Counted from the first letter of the stretch, positions 13,001 to 25,689 are shown. The stretch is DNA of 53,075 bases from Perkinsus marinus ATCC 50983 (GCF_000006405.1 NW_003209345.1:106184-159258); one strand, 5' to 3'. The notes: generated from the letters alone by a model not told the origin. Program-made: numbers and translations.

Positions 13001-16000
13001 CTTATCTTGTGATGAACCCAAGGCAAGCATATTAGGTCCGATGGCACTAAGTAAAGTAAGTCAATAACGCCAACGAACAGCTCTGCCCACCTTTCGATTC
13101 GTCGAACAATTCTGCGGCTACCAGCGACTCGATCATCGAGACCATGCCGCGCATTCATGTGCGCCTCGTCCAAATGACTCAAGAAAGCCTTATCCTCAGC
13201 AAATCTATTCGACCCGCCGCTGATCGCAGCCTCAAGCCTGCTCATATCTGAGACCCGAAAATTCAGTCAGGTCAATGGTGAGAATAAGGAGACCCACTTT
13301 TAGCTCGCTCCACCCTTTCCCTGGCTTGTCGATTGCGTACAAAATCGACACCTTTCTTCACAGCTCCTGTTATTTCGTCATTCACCCGGGCCTCATCCTG
13401 CTTCAGTTCGATCTCTATCTTTTCTTTCGAGTCTGAAAAAGAATCCTCAACGAGACCACAGCACTGCCAGGGCCGTTACCATCGATCAAAGGCATCGTGG
13501 AAACACTTCCCTTAATCCGATTCGTAGCAGCACCCACCCGAGCCCCCATAGATGCAATACTTTGTCTGAGGGAAATCAGAATAAACATTCTCACAGGGCG
13601 AGTTTATTCCGCAGTTACTCTGCAGCGTTAGCTTTCCGCCCAACCTCGTCCAACAAGTCCTTCTTACCACCATCCTGCAGCGAGCTCGCCGCCTTCGCCA
13701 TCTGATCAACAAACACGGCACTTCCACAGTCTCATCAATGGTGGTACTCACCTGCTTGCCGCGCTCTAATTTTTGACCATCTAGCTCCTCAGCTGACCGC
13801 ATCGCTTTCTGAGCATCTTCTCTCTGAAAAAAGGCAGTCTGCTGAGGTACTCTCCAAACTTGTAACAACCCACAATATGCGCAGTCTCGACATCAGCATC
13901 CTTTTGAACACCTCCAGTGGTCGCCTGGAATCTCTTCGTCTCCCTCATCACCTATTTCGCATACACAAAATATCCCCAAGATACGACAGCTATAATGACA
14001 GGCTCACATCATTGACCTCCTTTCCCAACCCGTCCGTAAGTACTCGATCAGCTGCTTGTGCTGCGCGATTCAGCTCGGTTTGTGCGCTTTTCAAGCCGTT
14101 CAACTGACTCTTCACTGCGACCTCCACAGCAGTGCTGAAATACCAACATAACCATTGCAATATATGATTGTTTTCCAGCTACGCCGAGGACTCCACTCAT
14201 TACACTATGATCATTTACGCAGGACTTTGAACTGCACTAAATAATAAAGAACTTCTCAAAATTTGCTCGATACGCATAGTCGACCCTGTAACACACATGA
14301 TGTATTGATAGAGGTAATTTGATCGAGCAGTGATGAGGGATACGCACATAATATGCGTATGCCCCTTCAGCGATCAACCAAGACCACATTGACAACAGCA
14401 GCCCTCAGTGTCTCACGCAGTAGCGCTCCTTCCAACCAGCATTTCCTTCTCCTTCGCCGCAAGCTTAGATATCTCCCTCATATTCTCAGACGACACATGG
14501 CCAAGATCAGATGCCAAGCCATTAACGTCGCGAGCGAGACTCTGGAGAAAATAATACACAGAAAAATATCTTCTAATTGAGACCCTCCTCGTCAGAGCAC
14601 ATCATCCGAACAAGCATTTGGGATTCTTAATAATTTTCCCGATAGTCTCGATGAAAGTCTCACCTGTCGTCCATCTCGGACCAGCAGTTGGCCCATTTTG
14701 GCAGCCCTCTTAAGAGATCCTTTGAACTTGAACTTTTTCACCCGCCCAAAAAATGCTTTGTCCAACATTTTCCCCTTCCTTGCAAACTTCCGAGCTCTGT
14801 TCCGCAACGTGTTCATCTCCTATGTCATACCACACCATTTGCAACTCCCAGCCCTCAAACACCCTACCTTAGTCGAACCCCGCCTCCGAAGGCTCGCTAG
14901 CGTTGCTGCTACTTTATCGTACTGCTTTGCAGTGCGGTCAAACAACGCCCTATTAGGGAGCTCTTTGAAACCTCGGTCATAAAGAAAGTCTCACAATCGA
15001 TCCTGTCTCTGCCTCTCCTCGCCTTCTCTCTGAATATGACTGAGTGCTCTCCGCAGGCCTTGCATGCGTGATAATGACGCCTGAGTCTGCTTTGACGCCT
15101 AAGCAATGTCGTAATGGATCCAAGTTGTTCCATGAGGCAATCTCATTGGAAGTCCCCTTACCCGATCGCCCAATTTGCGAGATGATTTCATGACCCGGGC
15201 CACACGTAAAGGAAGTTGTCGCTGAATCCTAGTCACTTTATTCGTCGCTTCAGCGATGATCTGAACGGCTCAACAAGGTCGATACAAATACACCTGCCAA
15301 CTTGCCTTTGCGGCATTAGATGCGAGCCTCTCGTCAGCCTGAAGCATGTGATCCGTGGTCCGCTGAATAGCCCCAGTATTCTTATCACGAGCCTGAATAC
15401 AATTAATGACGGAGAACCCCAACCAGGCTTGGCAGACTCACTCCTTTTGATTGCTCAGAAAACCATTCCCTGAGTCGTTTCACTTCACTGCCCATATCCC
15501 TAAAACACCGAACAACTCATCTTAGCTTCGTCTCAGCCAAACACTCACTCCTCAGTGTCAGTCATAACTCTGGCTGCTCCAGTGAGGCTTTTACCCTGAG
15601 AAATTTCAACTCAATAATATAAACCTATAATGCGGTATGAGCTCACTGTCGATCTTCGCAGGAGGTTGATGCCTTTAGTGAGACTGGCAACCATTTCCTT
15701 CCTGAAAAATCGCTATCTCTCAGTGGAGCGGGTGTCACCACCAGTGACTTACCCACCGTCACCATTTAAAGTGAGGTTGTGTTGCGCATTGCTCTTATCG
15801 ATAGAGTCAACACTGATCAAGCAAGAGAGCTCCAAGAGCTCGTCGGACTAGCGTACTAACCTCGTCGAGGCTTCCTGTGACTTGTTCAAGAGATACAGTA
15901 TTTGGTTGTACATCGTGTTGATCTTGGTATTCCTATACGGCAAGCAGGAGGCCACCCCCTCGCTGCAATTACTAGGCCTGCACCCAAAAGCATCAATCAT

Positions 16001-16250
16001 ACACGACTGAGCTCCCTCGAGCTCACATGAGGAAGCGTAAGAGTTCAGGTATTCTATCGGGGATCTCTGCCAGAGGGATGAGATTCAAACGAATTCGTCT
16101 GAATGCCGATCCATGAGGTTCGACTATTAAGGCTGGCCATTCTCACCCGGTTGAGTTCGATACAACAATGGGTGAGTTGATAGCTTGCTGAGCCTCCGTT
16201 TCAGAGGTAAATAGCACTACTAAACCCCATAACAGGGGGGCTAAGGACAT
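10029..16250 (-). CDS. Secreted helical-rod protein, copy 2 (about 1,300 aa, about 40 exons)
   Basis: Family not recognised. ATG at 16250 opens MSLAPLLWGLVVLFTSETEA, a good signal peptide (hydrophobic core, likely cleavage after EA), then short segments with N-glycosylation sequons (NSTG, NCSE, NKSQ, NLTL). From about residue 130 the protein is a chain of exons of 15-53 residues rich in A, E, K, R, L, D and S and poor in Pro, as expected of long alpha helices or coiled coils. No second membrane span is visible. Introns are about 35-55 nt except for one of 210 nt at 10774-10983 holding a dispersed repeat and one of about 270 nt near 14130-14400. The last exon reads RQWADGIRHYASVLSSMTD and stops at 10029. 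Oddity: a 47-nt candidate intron at 11080-11126 is also open in frame, and removing it shifts the frame. An extracellular, vesicular or cell-covering structural role is a guess. Confidence 0.75.
10774..10983 (-). repeat. Intron containing dispersed repeat, copy A
   Basis: Intron of the helical-rod copy 2 gene; the donor follows ACTTTGAA and the acceptor precedes TTCGACATGG. On the minus strand it holds TTCCCTCAGCTGGGCTCAGC, TTTAGGGTA, AAAACCAACGA and GTCACCAACACGAG. These occur in the same order as in the copies in RPN8 introns. Neighbouring introns of this gene are about 45 nt. The repeat is in sense orientation to its host gene. Confidence 0.75.
14337..14362. repeat. Short dyad inside a long intron
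   Basis: ATACGCACATAATATGCGTAT, a near-perfect inverted repeat, lies in the longer-than-usual intron (about 270 nt) of the helical-rod copy 2 gene. The rest of that intron shows nothing I recognise. Confidence 0.4.
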
Positions 16251-16583
16251 GCAAAGTTATAATGGCTAGGTAAGAGGCAACGATAGTATCAATCCATCAG
16301 ACATACAAGAACAGGTTCATACGAAGTCTTCGTATGTTTCTTCGTAACGAAGAGTCGTAAATCACAATCACAACAACGAACGCACCGCAATGCAATACGC
16401 AAACAGTAACGCTCCTTCGTAGTTCCTTGCATTCCAATGAGAAGGCCGTGTGAACTCTCGTCACTACCCAGCTCAAACAACACTCTTGCACCCGAATTGA
16501 CAAAGCCAAACACCGACTGTCATAGACACATCTCCACGAACGATCATTAATATCCATGTTTCACTCTGGTGAAATGTTTGCCT
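16251..16583. other. 333-nt spacer between the tandem helical-rod genes
   Basis: This is the only gap between the stop codon of copy 1 (16584) and the ATG of copy 2 (16250). It must hold the 3' end of the upstream gene and the 5' region of the downstream gene. Short frames are open on the minus strand here, but none shows helical-rod-like composition. No promoter motif is evident. Confidence 0.6.
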
Positions 16584-19500
16584 CTAGGGAGTCTCATCGT
16601 CATCATCATCACCACTACTGTTGAGCTCACTAGCGAGACCGACAAAGATCGAATCATAGTGGTGCTCTCTGGCATGAAGCCATCTACCACACAAGGCACT
16701 ACACACACTAGAGCGGAGCGATGCAACTTACTGGTCGAAAGACTCTCTACCGCTCTTTCTAGTATCTTCCACCCTCCTCGTTGAATCCATCATCTGACGA
16801 TGTAGCTCGCTTTCAGTAGACCTAATACACACCAACTTGACACCATCTTCTCGCGCTAACAATCTCACTGATGCATGGTCGCATCCTGTTGAACGTCCTT
16901 GAGGCCCTCGGACAAATCGTGGCGCATAGCATTGTGCATCACCTCCGAGGTTTGCAGGTCACTAACAAGCCTCTACTGCCACATACAAGCCCAACCCCTT
17001 CCACTTACGTTTCAACTTCCCTTGAGACCTCACTTGCCCTTTCCATCACTTCATGTGAAGTGTCAGTCGCATTGCCTATGTGCACAACGCTCCACCTCAA
17101 TAAACACTGTGATGAGCTTACTAGCCATAGGCTCTCCCGCTGGCTCCAGAGCCGCCATACTGGTCCGCATAGTGTCCACCATCTCCTTCACCTAACAATT
17201 GATGAGCTCCTGCATGCACCTCAACAACGATATTCACCTCGCCCATGTATTGGTTCATAAGGGTCATAAAAGCAACAACAACAGTCTCCACGTCCGCAGC
17301 TCTCTCCAATGCGACTCCTTTCGAGTCCGCGATTGACTTCAACAATCCATCATCGTTCGAACTAATCACCACAACAATGCCCAACAGCTAACACGAGATG
17401 CTTCTCACCTCACTCTATGAGCCAAAGCCTTCAGCTCGTTACCGGTGATCTGCTTTCCAGTCTCGACTATCATTCGATAACGATTCGCAGCAGCAGCATT
17501 GTATCTACGCCACCAGAATCAGACGTGATCAGTTCATCGACCAGAACCTACCCAAGGGCTTCTCCAATCCGTGATGCTTGTCTTCCCAAGCCGTCCCCTC
17601 CCTCTCCTAACCGCCCAGCTATAGCCGAGTCCCCTCTGGCCACCTCTGTCTGGTGTGCCTGATAACCACAGCGCTTCTAATCATCTACCTTGCCTGTGAG
17701 TGTGGCTACCAGAAGATCCTCATCCGAACGGCTCTTGTCCACTTTCAAGTCGCCTCTGAAGCGAGCAAACATGTCAAACCCAAGCCGTCGTCTGAGCACT
17801 CACTTGAACACATTAGTGTCATCAACGAGATTATCCTCCACCGTTTCATAATCCTTCGCCTCGTTGTCCACGAAATCGCCCAAGTCACTTTGCGTTTTAT
17901 CACCAAGCCGCGCGCCGTCCGTACCAACTCCTCTACAAATCAACGCGCTGATCCACTTCACTCCAAACAAACCTCCCTACCTGGCCATATCGATCAGTCG
18001 TGTCATCGTCCCCGATGCTCCCGAGGCTCTATCAAAATTATTCTGACAACAGCATAGTTCCACAATAACCGAAATATGAGGTCTTCATCTCAGCCCACCA
18101 TAGATGCTTGCAAGTGCTTTTCTGTCAGCGCTGAATCCGACGTATTGGCCAACTTTTTCATGCTGGCGTACTGTCGTTTCTGCAAAAGTGGAGGATCACT
18201 CAAGACAAACTGAGCCCAACCCACCAAAGCCTCATGTGCCGCTATATGTCGCTCAACTGCCTTCTCAAGATCAAGTCGCATCACTTTCCTCAACGCATCA
18301 ATCAGCACCTGCCAACACACCATACCTTCACCTCACGACGACAACCACGTTACCCTAAGCATATTAGACGCTCTCCTATAATCATCATAAGCTCCCGTGC
18401 GAGTCCTCGAATAAAACTCATCCAGTTTCTGCATCTCTGTTGCCAATCGTTCATACAACTTCTTGATATCAATGCCATGCGTCAACTCCTCACGACTAAA
18501 TCCACAACTTCACTACACCCATTGAGCCCAAAACCACATCGCTCACCTGACTTGCTCCTCCCGTGCGTGCAGTCCCAACGCCACCGTATGAGTAAGCGAC
18601 TTGATCATATTCCTCAAGTCCAACAACGCTCGTTGATGAGCAGCTTGCACTCTTTTCAACCTGAAAAGAATCACACGCTATCGAACATAAGATCATCCGC
18701 TGTCAACTCACTGATCAGTATTCCCAATGAACTGTGCATTCCGCCTCGCTTCCTTCTGAAGCTGCGTTTCCTCACTTGCCAACAACAGCTCCATCTAAGA
18801 AGATGCCCTCAACAACTCCCTCAGGGATATGCAACTCACTTTGTCCTTGATCGTAGACACATCACTTTCCGTCGCATTCATCACGCCAGCCGCATCAGTG
18901 CCTATCATCTTCAACAGAAGGTTCCGTACGTCTTCCATTCTCCCGTCCTGGGACTTCAGCATCTCCCCAATAAACTGAATGAGACGACTCAGGTTTTTCC
19001 GCACGCGGAAGATTTTCTCTTCTCACATTTTCAGCGCCGTCCTCGTCACTTCTTATCAAATTCAACAGCGTATCCTTCAGCTTCAACTCATCTTGTTGAG
19101 ATTCGTCTTTTAGTGTTGCAACCATCTCCGTCACCTACAAATCAACTGCACTTTAGCTCAGACAAGATAACTTCCTGCTTCAAAAACCGATGAAAGTTTC
19201 GCACAATGCAGATTTGTCACTTTTTCCATCAGAATCACTCCTCAACAAGAAGCCCCTCTACTACACCTACCTTGTGGACATCATCCTTTTCAATGCCGTA
19301 TTGCGAGCTCGTCCCCGCCTCATCTTTTACCATAACACCTCGAAGGCTCCCGATTTCCTGTGTCATCTCCGACATATAATCCTAAATTTCAGTAGACTTC
19401 ATCACTAAACATCAAGTCGCAACTTCACTCACATTGATTCCCTTAGACGCATTGTTCTTCTCCTGTATCGCAAGGGCTCCCAATGCTCCAGCAGACTGAC

Positions 19501-22500
19501 TGGCATACCGCGCCGTCTGCGACTGAAGACCACCGAGAAGGTGATTACCGTACCTACACATAACACGTCAACAACGGAGTTGCTAACAACCAGCTGCTAC
19601 ATTCTGTCGGCGGCTATAGCCTTCTTCCCATCAGCCGAGAATGCCTCCATTTTATTCGTCAAACTGCCTTCTTTCGATGCCAGCACTGCGAGCTCTGCTT
19701 TAGCTGATACCGCACCAGCGCCAACTCCTGCCAATCCACTGCCGAGCAGACCGAAATCTGAATGAGACGCTCCTCCTCATCAGCCTGTTATGTACAATGA
19801 CCCACCTTGGCTCAGTCTAGTAGACTCAGACTGGAGTCGATCTACCAAGGCAATGAATCTATCCTTATCCGCTTTACTCAGGTGCTCGAGGTCCGCGTCA
19901 TCCATCATCAACATGGCTCGGTCCTCTGCCGTAAATTGATCTGCAATAACTATGTCTACTCAAAGCCTATCCGAAGAAGTCTCACCTGCTATCTTTTCTT
20001 GTGTCAAAAGCTCCTTCCTCCCACTAGAGGCGATGAAAGATTTTCCGTCCTCTAACTGAGCCGTTCCGGAATGCAAGATGCGATCTATTTTCGACCTGCC
20101 AAGTCGTCGTCACGCGTATCAGTTACAGGAAAAATCAGACGAGCCTCGGCGACAAACTTTCTAATACAAGTAATAGGGAAATTTTTGTCACAAAGATGAG
20201 TTCGAAATTCTCCTGTGCTGCATCCAAGCTCAACGATTCGTCTATATATAAATAGAAGGCAACTCATGATCAGCAAGAACGGTTCTCATAAAGTTAACAA
20301 ATCTCCATAACAACAAACAATGAACACTTGTGTATAGCCGCTATACTATACATATATGCACATCTATTCACCTTCATATGTTCGCCCTAGCATATGCGTC
20401 TATATAAATTCCTTTCCTCCCTACTCACTTCATCATCGCAGCCTCATTGGTCGCGTCTCCCCCTATATCCTCAGCCGCCTTCGCAACCAGCGTTTCTCCT
20501 TTGCCCATCTCACCACTAGCTTGCACATGCTCTTGATCTACTGCTATCTGATGATCAGCCACAATATTGCTCAGTAGCTGAGCCTGATAACAGAAATCTC
20601 AAGTCGGATCCTTCCAAGTCCAAAGCTTCACCGATCTGTGTGCGTCAGCGCCTCGCTCTTCCGCCCCATTACTGACGATTGTCTCCAAATGATTAACGTT
20701 GGTGAACAACTGGAAATGCACAGAATCGAACCTCGGAAAGAATCTTCTACTCTGCTCACCTGCCGCTGTATATCACTCTCGACTGCCCTCATCGTTTTCT
20801 CTTGCGTAGTAGCGTCGGCCTCAATCACCGCGTTCATCTCCGCAACATTCCTCTTACTCGATTCGGCATCATCATGATAGTTGTTTCTGACAGATAACAC
20901 AGTGTTGGAATGTACGCTCGCCAAGTCCTTAATAATCTTCAAAGTTCAGCAACAAATTCGAACATAAAAATCACAGAAATCAATGACAACTCCCCTGAGT
21001 TTCTTCACAATTTCCATATTGGCACCAACACGCGCATATCTTCCCATACCGCTGCTCTCAGCTCAGCGTTACACTACATAAGCGTGTCCATGCTCTTCTC
21101 CTGTGACTTCCTCTCCTTCCTCAAGGCATCCATCGAACGAGTTACCGTCGCCGTAGACAACCCCCGAGCCAAATCGTCATGTGCATCATCCAAGCCCTGA
21201 AATACATCACTATGCTCTACTCCTTCACTGAGGCCTTCAATTCAGCTATAAAACGATAAGCGATTGGAAAACAAATGCATTTTACCCATCCGGCGAGCTC
21301 CTAAAGGCAGCTCCCAATACCTATGCTCTATCACTACTATTACAATACCCAATCCACGACCATGAATTTTGTGCGTTACTAAGCCTCTCATCTTGAAATC
21401 TGGTATCATAACGACATCATAATCATAGGGGTCTAGTTATGGCTTCACGGATAACAGATGAATTCGATGCCAACTCTTACTAAACGAGTTACATGCTACA
21501 CTTGAGCGTATAACTCATCAGTATCAATCTTATACGAGGCTCCATTATCACGGGTATCGAGGCGATACGAAATAGTGGGATAAGCTCCGGGCGGTAGATT
21601 TTCACACGAGGGTATATAACATAGCATAGCAATTCAGAATCTATGAGCACTTATATGTCAATATGATATCACTAGTAATAAAATGGTCCCATTCCACACA
21701 AACCTCACCATATGATAATCCTTTTCCGCAGAGAGAACCCTCCTTCCCATCCTAGTGAAGTTCCTATCGATTTGATTATCAAACGATCCCCTTGCCATAA
21801 GCAGGCTCTTCGACGATGCACTCAATCCTCGCTCCAACTGCTTAGCCTCTCCAGCAGTTGCTCCAAGTATCTACTCCAAAAACCAAACTAGCACTCCACC
21901 ACCAAATCAACACCCTACTTGCCGCTGCTTCCGAGGCACTTCTTTTCCCAGCATTTCCTGTGCGCGTCCAAATCTACTTGCAGTATCGCTAGTGATTTCG
22001 CTGAGTCCAACGACGCATGCCAATAAAGCGCTCTTCCTATCCTTACTGCTGCAACGCAGTGTTCCGCTGTCCATTTTCGTCCAATATATCAGTCGCCTCA
22101 GCTTCGTTATTCGCCAATCGTCGATACAAGGCGGCGTCCATATCCTCGTACTATATCACAAAATTACCCCACCCCAAACCTCCGCAAGATCACTAACCTT
22201 TTCTTCAGCTTTTTCCATAGCGCGATTGCCCTTGTTCGCCGACTTCAACAAATTTCTCTGCTGAATCGACACGCCTCTTCCCGTTTGCTTTACTCCCTGA
22301 TCATCATACCACTCCCTCTGGAATTCCCACAGGTCCCCCCTACCTTTTCCGCCTCAAGATCAGTAGTGTACGTGCTCGCCAGCATTCTCCCAGCACTCTG
22401 TTCTACGTTGCTCTGGAACTTCGTCGCGGCCTAAGATTCTTTTCCTGCCCGGATGAAAAGATTCAAAACAGGTCACCTCTCTCGCCATTTTGGATTCGCC

Positions 22501-23834
22501 CCTTTTTTCTTGTTTGAGTGCATCTCGTATGTTACTAAAAAACAACAACAGCCGCTTGCAAGGCGGAACACCCAAGCTGCCCGACTTACTCTTCCAACTG
22601 CGACAACTTGTCGAAAGAACCTCCAAACCGCATTTCCTGTAATACGGATCTTCATCAACACACGCGGTCAACTACTACTCACCAGCTTATCTCGGAGAGT
22701 CTTGAGAGCCTGTCCTAAATCTCGACGACGTTTACGCATGCCAAAGTGCCTGTCAATGAGAAATCAGTTCGGGGAAGGCGAACTAAATGGATCTCGAACG
22801 TTTACTTTTTCTCCGCATCCACGATCGGCTCTAAAGCCCTTATTTCCTCTTGCATGGGTCCTAGCGCCTCCCAGCCCATAGTGTAACTGCATCAACCATA
22901 AAAGAGTTGCCCGAGGAGTGGTACGGTCACTTCTTAGATGATTCATTGACGAATCTGCCTTCTGTTGTGGCGTCCTTAGTCAACTTCACCAGCTCTCTGA
23001 AAATGTACAGTCCGCAGTTGACCCTTTTTCTCTCATGCTGCTGGTCGTCGATGTTTCGTATCGTTCCATTGAAGATATCCACACAGTCCTTCCTCCTGAC
23101 ATGAAATACATATTCGAAATATACACCGAGTGTTGAAATGCATGTTCGCTTTCCTCAGCTGAACTCGCAAGTTTTCCCATCACATTGTGAAAAATTGCGC
23201 ACGAATTAGGGTAGCAATAGATAAAAACCAACGAGAATTTGCAAAATATCCTCTAAAATCTCATATCATCACCAACAGCCATAGCTGACCATATGCATAT
23301 TCCCTCACACTGCCCCCTTACGAAAACGGCTTCATTTTCGAGTCCATAATCTTCTCATGCGTGAACTTCCCCAGCCCAAAGAGGCCGCCCGCGACCACCG
23401 GCAGCGCCGCAGATATCACAGGGCCGATCAACAGTGGGAGTAGCTTATGCCGCTCTACAAGCGACGTAGCATTGTCCCCCTTCAGTGAATCCAATATCCT
23501 GACAAGCGTACCACTCCTTAGTCAAAACACGGACAAGATGCGATGCTGCTCACTCGAATGCATGCTTTAACCTGGGATGAACAGGAAGCCTCTTTCCTGC
23601 TCTAGACGCATGATCGCTGATTTCTCCAGAGTTTCCCGAACCCGGTCCCGTAGGTTCTCCTCGATGAAATATTTTTATTGTCCCCTTAGAACTGCTGTGA
23701 ACTTGTGTGGAGTCAGGCGGCTTGCTCTTCGCTTTCCACCTTTGCAAGGCTTGGTAGTCGCCCGTGAGCCCCGATGTTATCCCCATGAACAGTAACAGGC
23801 AGACCAGACGGGGCATAGGCGCGGGCATAAACAT
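16584..23834 (-). CDS. Secreted helical-rod protein, copy 1 (about 1,430 aa, about 40 exons)
   Basis: Family not recognised. The start at 23834 (or an in-frame ATG at 23816) gives signal peptide MPRLVCLLLFMGITSGLTG. Around residues 85-110 lies a strongly hydrophobic stretch, LLPLLIGPVISAALPVVAGG, able to span or enter a membrane. Several N-glycosylation sequons follow (DNAT, FNGT, VNES, NYTM). The remainder is a series of helix-forming exons of 16-71 residues with heptad-like spacing, including a Gly/Ala-rich segment near residue 710 (GLLGSGLAGVGAGAVSA). The tail is acidic, with five consecutive Asp, ending at TAG 16584-16586. Most introns are about 45-55 nt; larger ones lie at 23096-23321, about 21200-21713 and about 20094-20430. 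The final exons (STESELHRQMMDST, then QWLHAREHHYDS) match those of copy 2 in sequence and in phase-2 intron position. The first two introns use weak GTTCA donors, so the N-terminal splicing is the least certain part. Confidence 0.75.
23096..23321 (+). repeat. Intron containing dispersed repeat, copy B (antisense to host)
   Basis: Intron of helical-rod copy 1 (donor GTAAGG after KPF, acceptor before RKDCVDIF). On the plus strand it reads GTTCGCTTTCCTCAGCTGAA, then TTAGGGTAGCAATAGATAAA, AACCAACGAGAATTT, CATCACCAACA and TGACCATATGCATATT. The order is the same as in the RPN8 copies, but here it is opposite in direction to the host gene. Confidence 0.75.
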
Positions 23835-25689
23835 ACAAACACACGCCGATCAAAAGTACTGGCTGAAGAGGAAGATGGTAAGTTGAGGAAAGGGCTCCAA
23901 CACCACACACAAAATCCAAGCGAACTGTTGAGTGTACATCGGCGAGTTTTCACTCGTAGAGTGTCAATACACATCTCGCAGGTCCCGGGTGGATATACTA
24001 CATAGTTGTCGGAATTAATACATGGTCTGCAGCATCGCGATGATGGAATCCTAGATGAATAACTTTATCCCATCGAGAGTCTTCAACTAGCAGTTCCTCT
24101 ATCTTTCCAATGCATCGGTCCGAGGACTTCCTCGGCGTTCACAAGCTACCTTCAGGAGTACCAATAAAGCCCTTGTAACCATTAAGTTGGGCACTGGCAT
24201 TCCCATCTTGGGGTTTCCCAAGCTGGCCGTTTAGGTGGTAGTCACTTATGAAGCCAGCAAGCACAGTAGGTTCTATCAGGGAGGATTTGTAGAGTGGATG
24301 AGTGCTACCCTATACCGACCATCTATATTATGGATTCCATAATGCATATCAACAAATTACTACCACTATGGCTTCCCCATGATATTACCTTCCCGCCCAC
24401 CCGTTTAAGAGTCCATCAAGAGCTGACAACAGGAAGAGTAAAAACAGCAACCTGAATATTGTAGGCTGGCACTGTAGAGCATCTCAAAAGACGAATTAAC
24501 GACATTACCGCTTGCCCTACGACGACTCTGCTAAGCATGAGGCTCAACACAGTGAATTAACTTGCATCCGCAATCTACTCTATGGCCACCTAAGCGATGA
24601 ATAATGTTTTATAAAAACACAGGTACAAGCCCCAGTGACCCCCGTTGCTCCAATACTAAACAGATTAAAGTGCTCAGGAAGTCCAATAATTCACATTCCA
24701 GCTGGAATCGTCACGTTGCGATATCCTCATTTTGGTGCGGTCGCCACCGAAGTTACGCAGAAGAAAAATTGAGGAAATCCAAAAGAGCTCAAGATTGCAA
24801 GTTGATATTCGCCCAAAACGACCGCTTCGACACTTTCCCGTCTACTCCAACTTCCACGGCCATGCAGGTTCAACCCTTCTCCGCTACCAATAGACGCCGA
24901 GTTTACATCGTTGAATCTCCTCGCACCTCAAGGGATTCCAGTAGGCCACCACTGCCCTTCCTGCCGTTACGTGGTTCTTCAGACGAGAGCGGTAACGGTA
25001 CATCCGTCTCGCCCGACCCGATTCCGACCCCTCAAGGTAAGTCTAGGCAGTGCCGGGGAAGCTTCCGGTGGCCAACTGAAGGGCTCCGTCCCCCGAGTTC
25101 AAACTGTCGGAAAAGCGTCTTTTCCGAGAGTTTGGACGAAAATGACGCATCAGAGTGTTCGAAAAACTTCCTCTGAAGTCTCAGCTTTTTCCCGAGTTCG
25201 GAGATCCAATTCCACGAGGCTTTTTCTGAATTCACTCTGAAGTGTCACACTTGCCGATCTCGAGCTCATACAATTGCTCAGCATCTTACTCCGGGTAGGA
25301 CAATTCGAGCTAAGTATTCGGCAAAGGAGTTCGGAGCAAGATTGGAATTTCCAAGACTTGAAAGTATGCTCGAACTCTGAACTCGGTATCAGGTACGAGT
25401 CCTAGGCGCTTATCTGAGACCTCGGGTTCACTCTCCTCGGCCGAATCGTTGGAGACTGTTCCCCTCCCACAGAGTAAGTCCCGCGGTCGCCCTCTCACTG
25501 CAGTGTTTGTCCGGTAAGGCGTCCCTGAACCCATCCAAATTAAGGTCAAACGAGCATCTACCCAGCTCTCTGAGGGGACTGAAAGTGGGCGATCACTCAC
25601 CCTTGAGATCATCCAAGCTCATCCCTCTAGGTCCGGTTCCCGCTTCCCGCAGAGCATCTGATCCTGGCCGCTCTTCCATCGTGTCGACC
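23835..25689. other. Divergent upstream region
   Basis: Lies between the start of helical-rod copy 1 (-) and the membrane-protein gene (+). It must contain both 5' regions. One candidate 5' exon (24862-25036) is listed separately; the rest shows no convincing coding sequence. Open frames at 24604-25176 and 24911-25240 cover the candidate exon and its 3' flank. Confidence 0.5.
24862..25036 (+). CDS. Possible 5' exon, Ser/Pro-rich N-terminal tail
   Basis: ATG at 24862 opens 58 residues beginning MQVQPFSATNRRRVYIVESP, rich in Ser, Pro and Arg, ending at a strong donor (CTCAAG|GTAAGT). In frame upstream of the membrane protein's ATG at 25690 there is more open, similarly Ser/Arg/Pro-rich sequence (PASRRASDPGRSS). 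This could therefore be the N-terminal cytosolic tail of the same protein, joined through a long intron. I could not find a clean intermediate join, so the link is only a possibility. Confidence 0.3.

Noticed and set aside
16297-16557. Minus-strand frame from ATG 16557 as start of the second helical-rod gene
   Set aside because: No signal peptide or helical composition; the ATG at 16250 gives a clear signal peptide and phase-consistent joins.
18234-19193. Plus-strand frame of 319 codons
   Set aside because: It is the antisense of helical-rod copy 1 exons, rich in Ser, His, Pro and Leu as antisense of helix-rich sequence tends to be, while the minus-strand exons splice in phase throughout.
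16584-23834. Pore-forming-toxin reading of the helical-rod protein
   Set aside because: A hydrophobic stretch plus helices is not enough; no toxin signature is present and copy 2 lacks the stretch.
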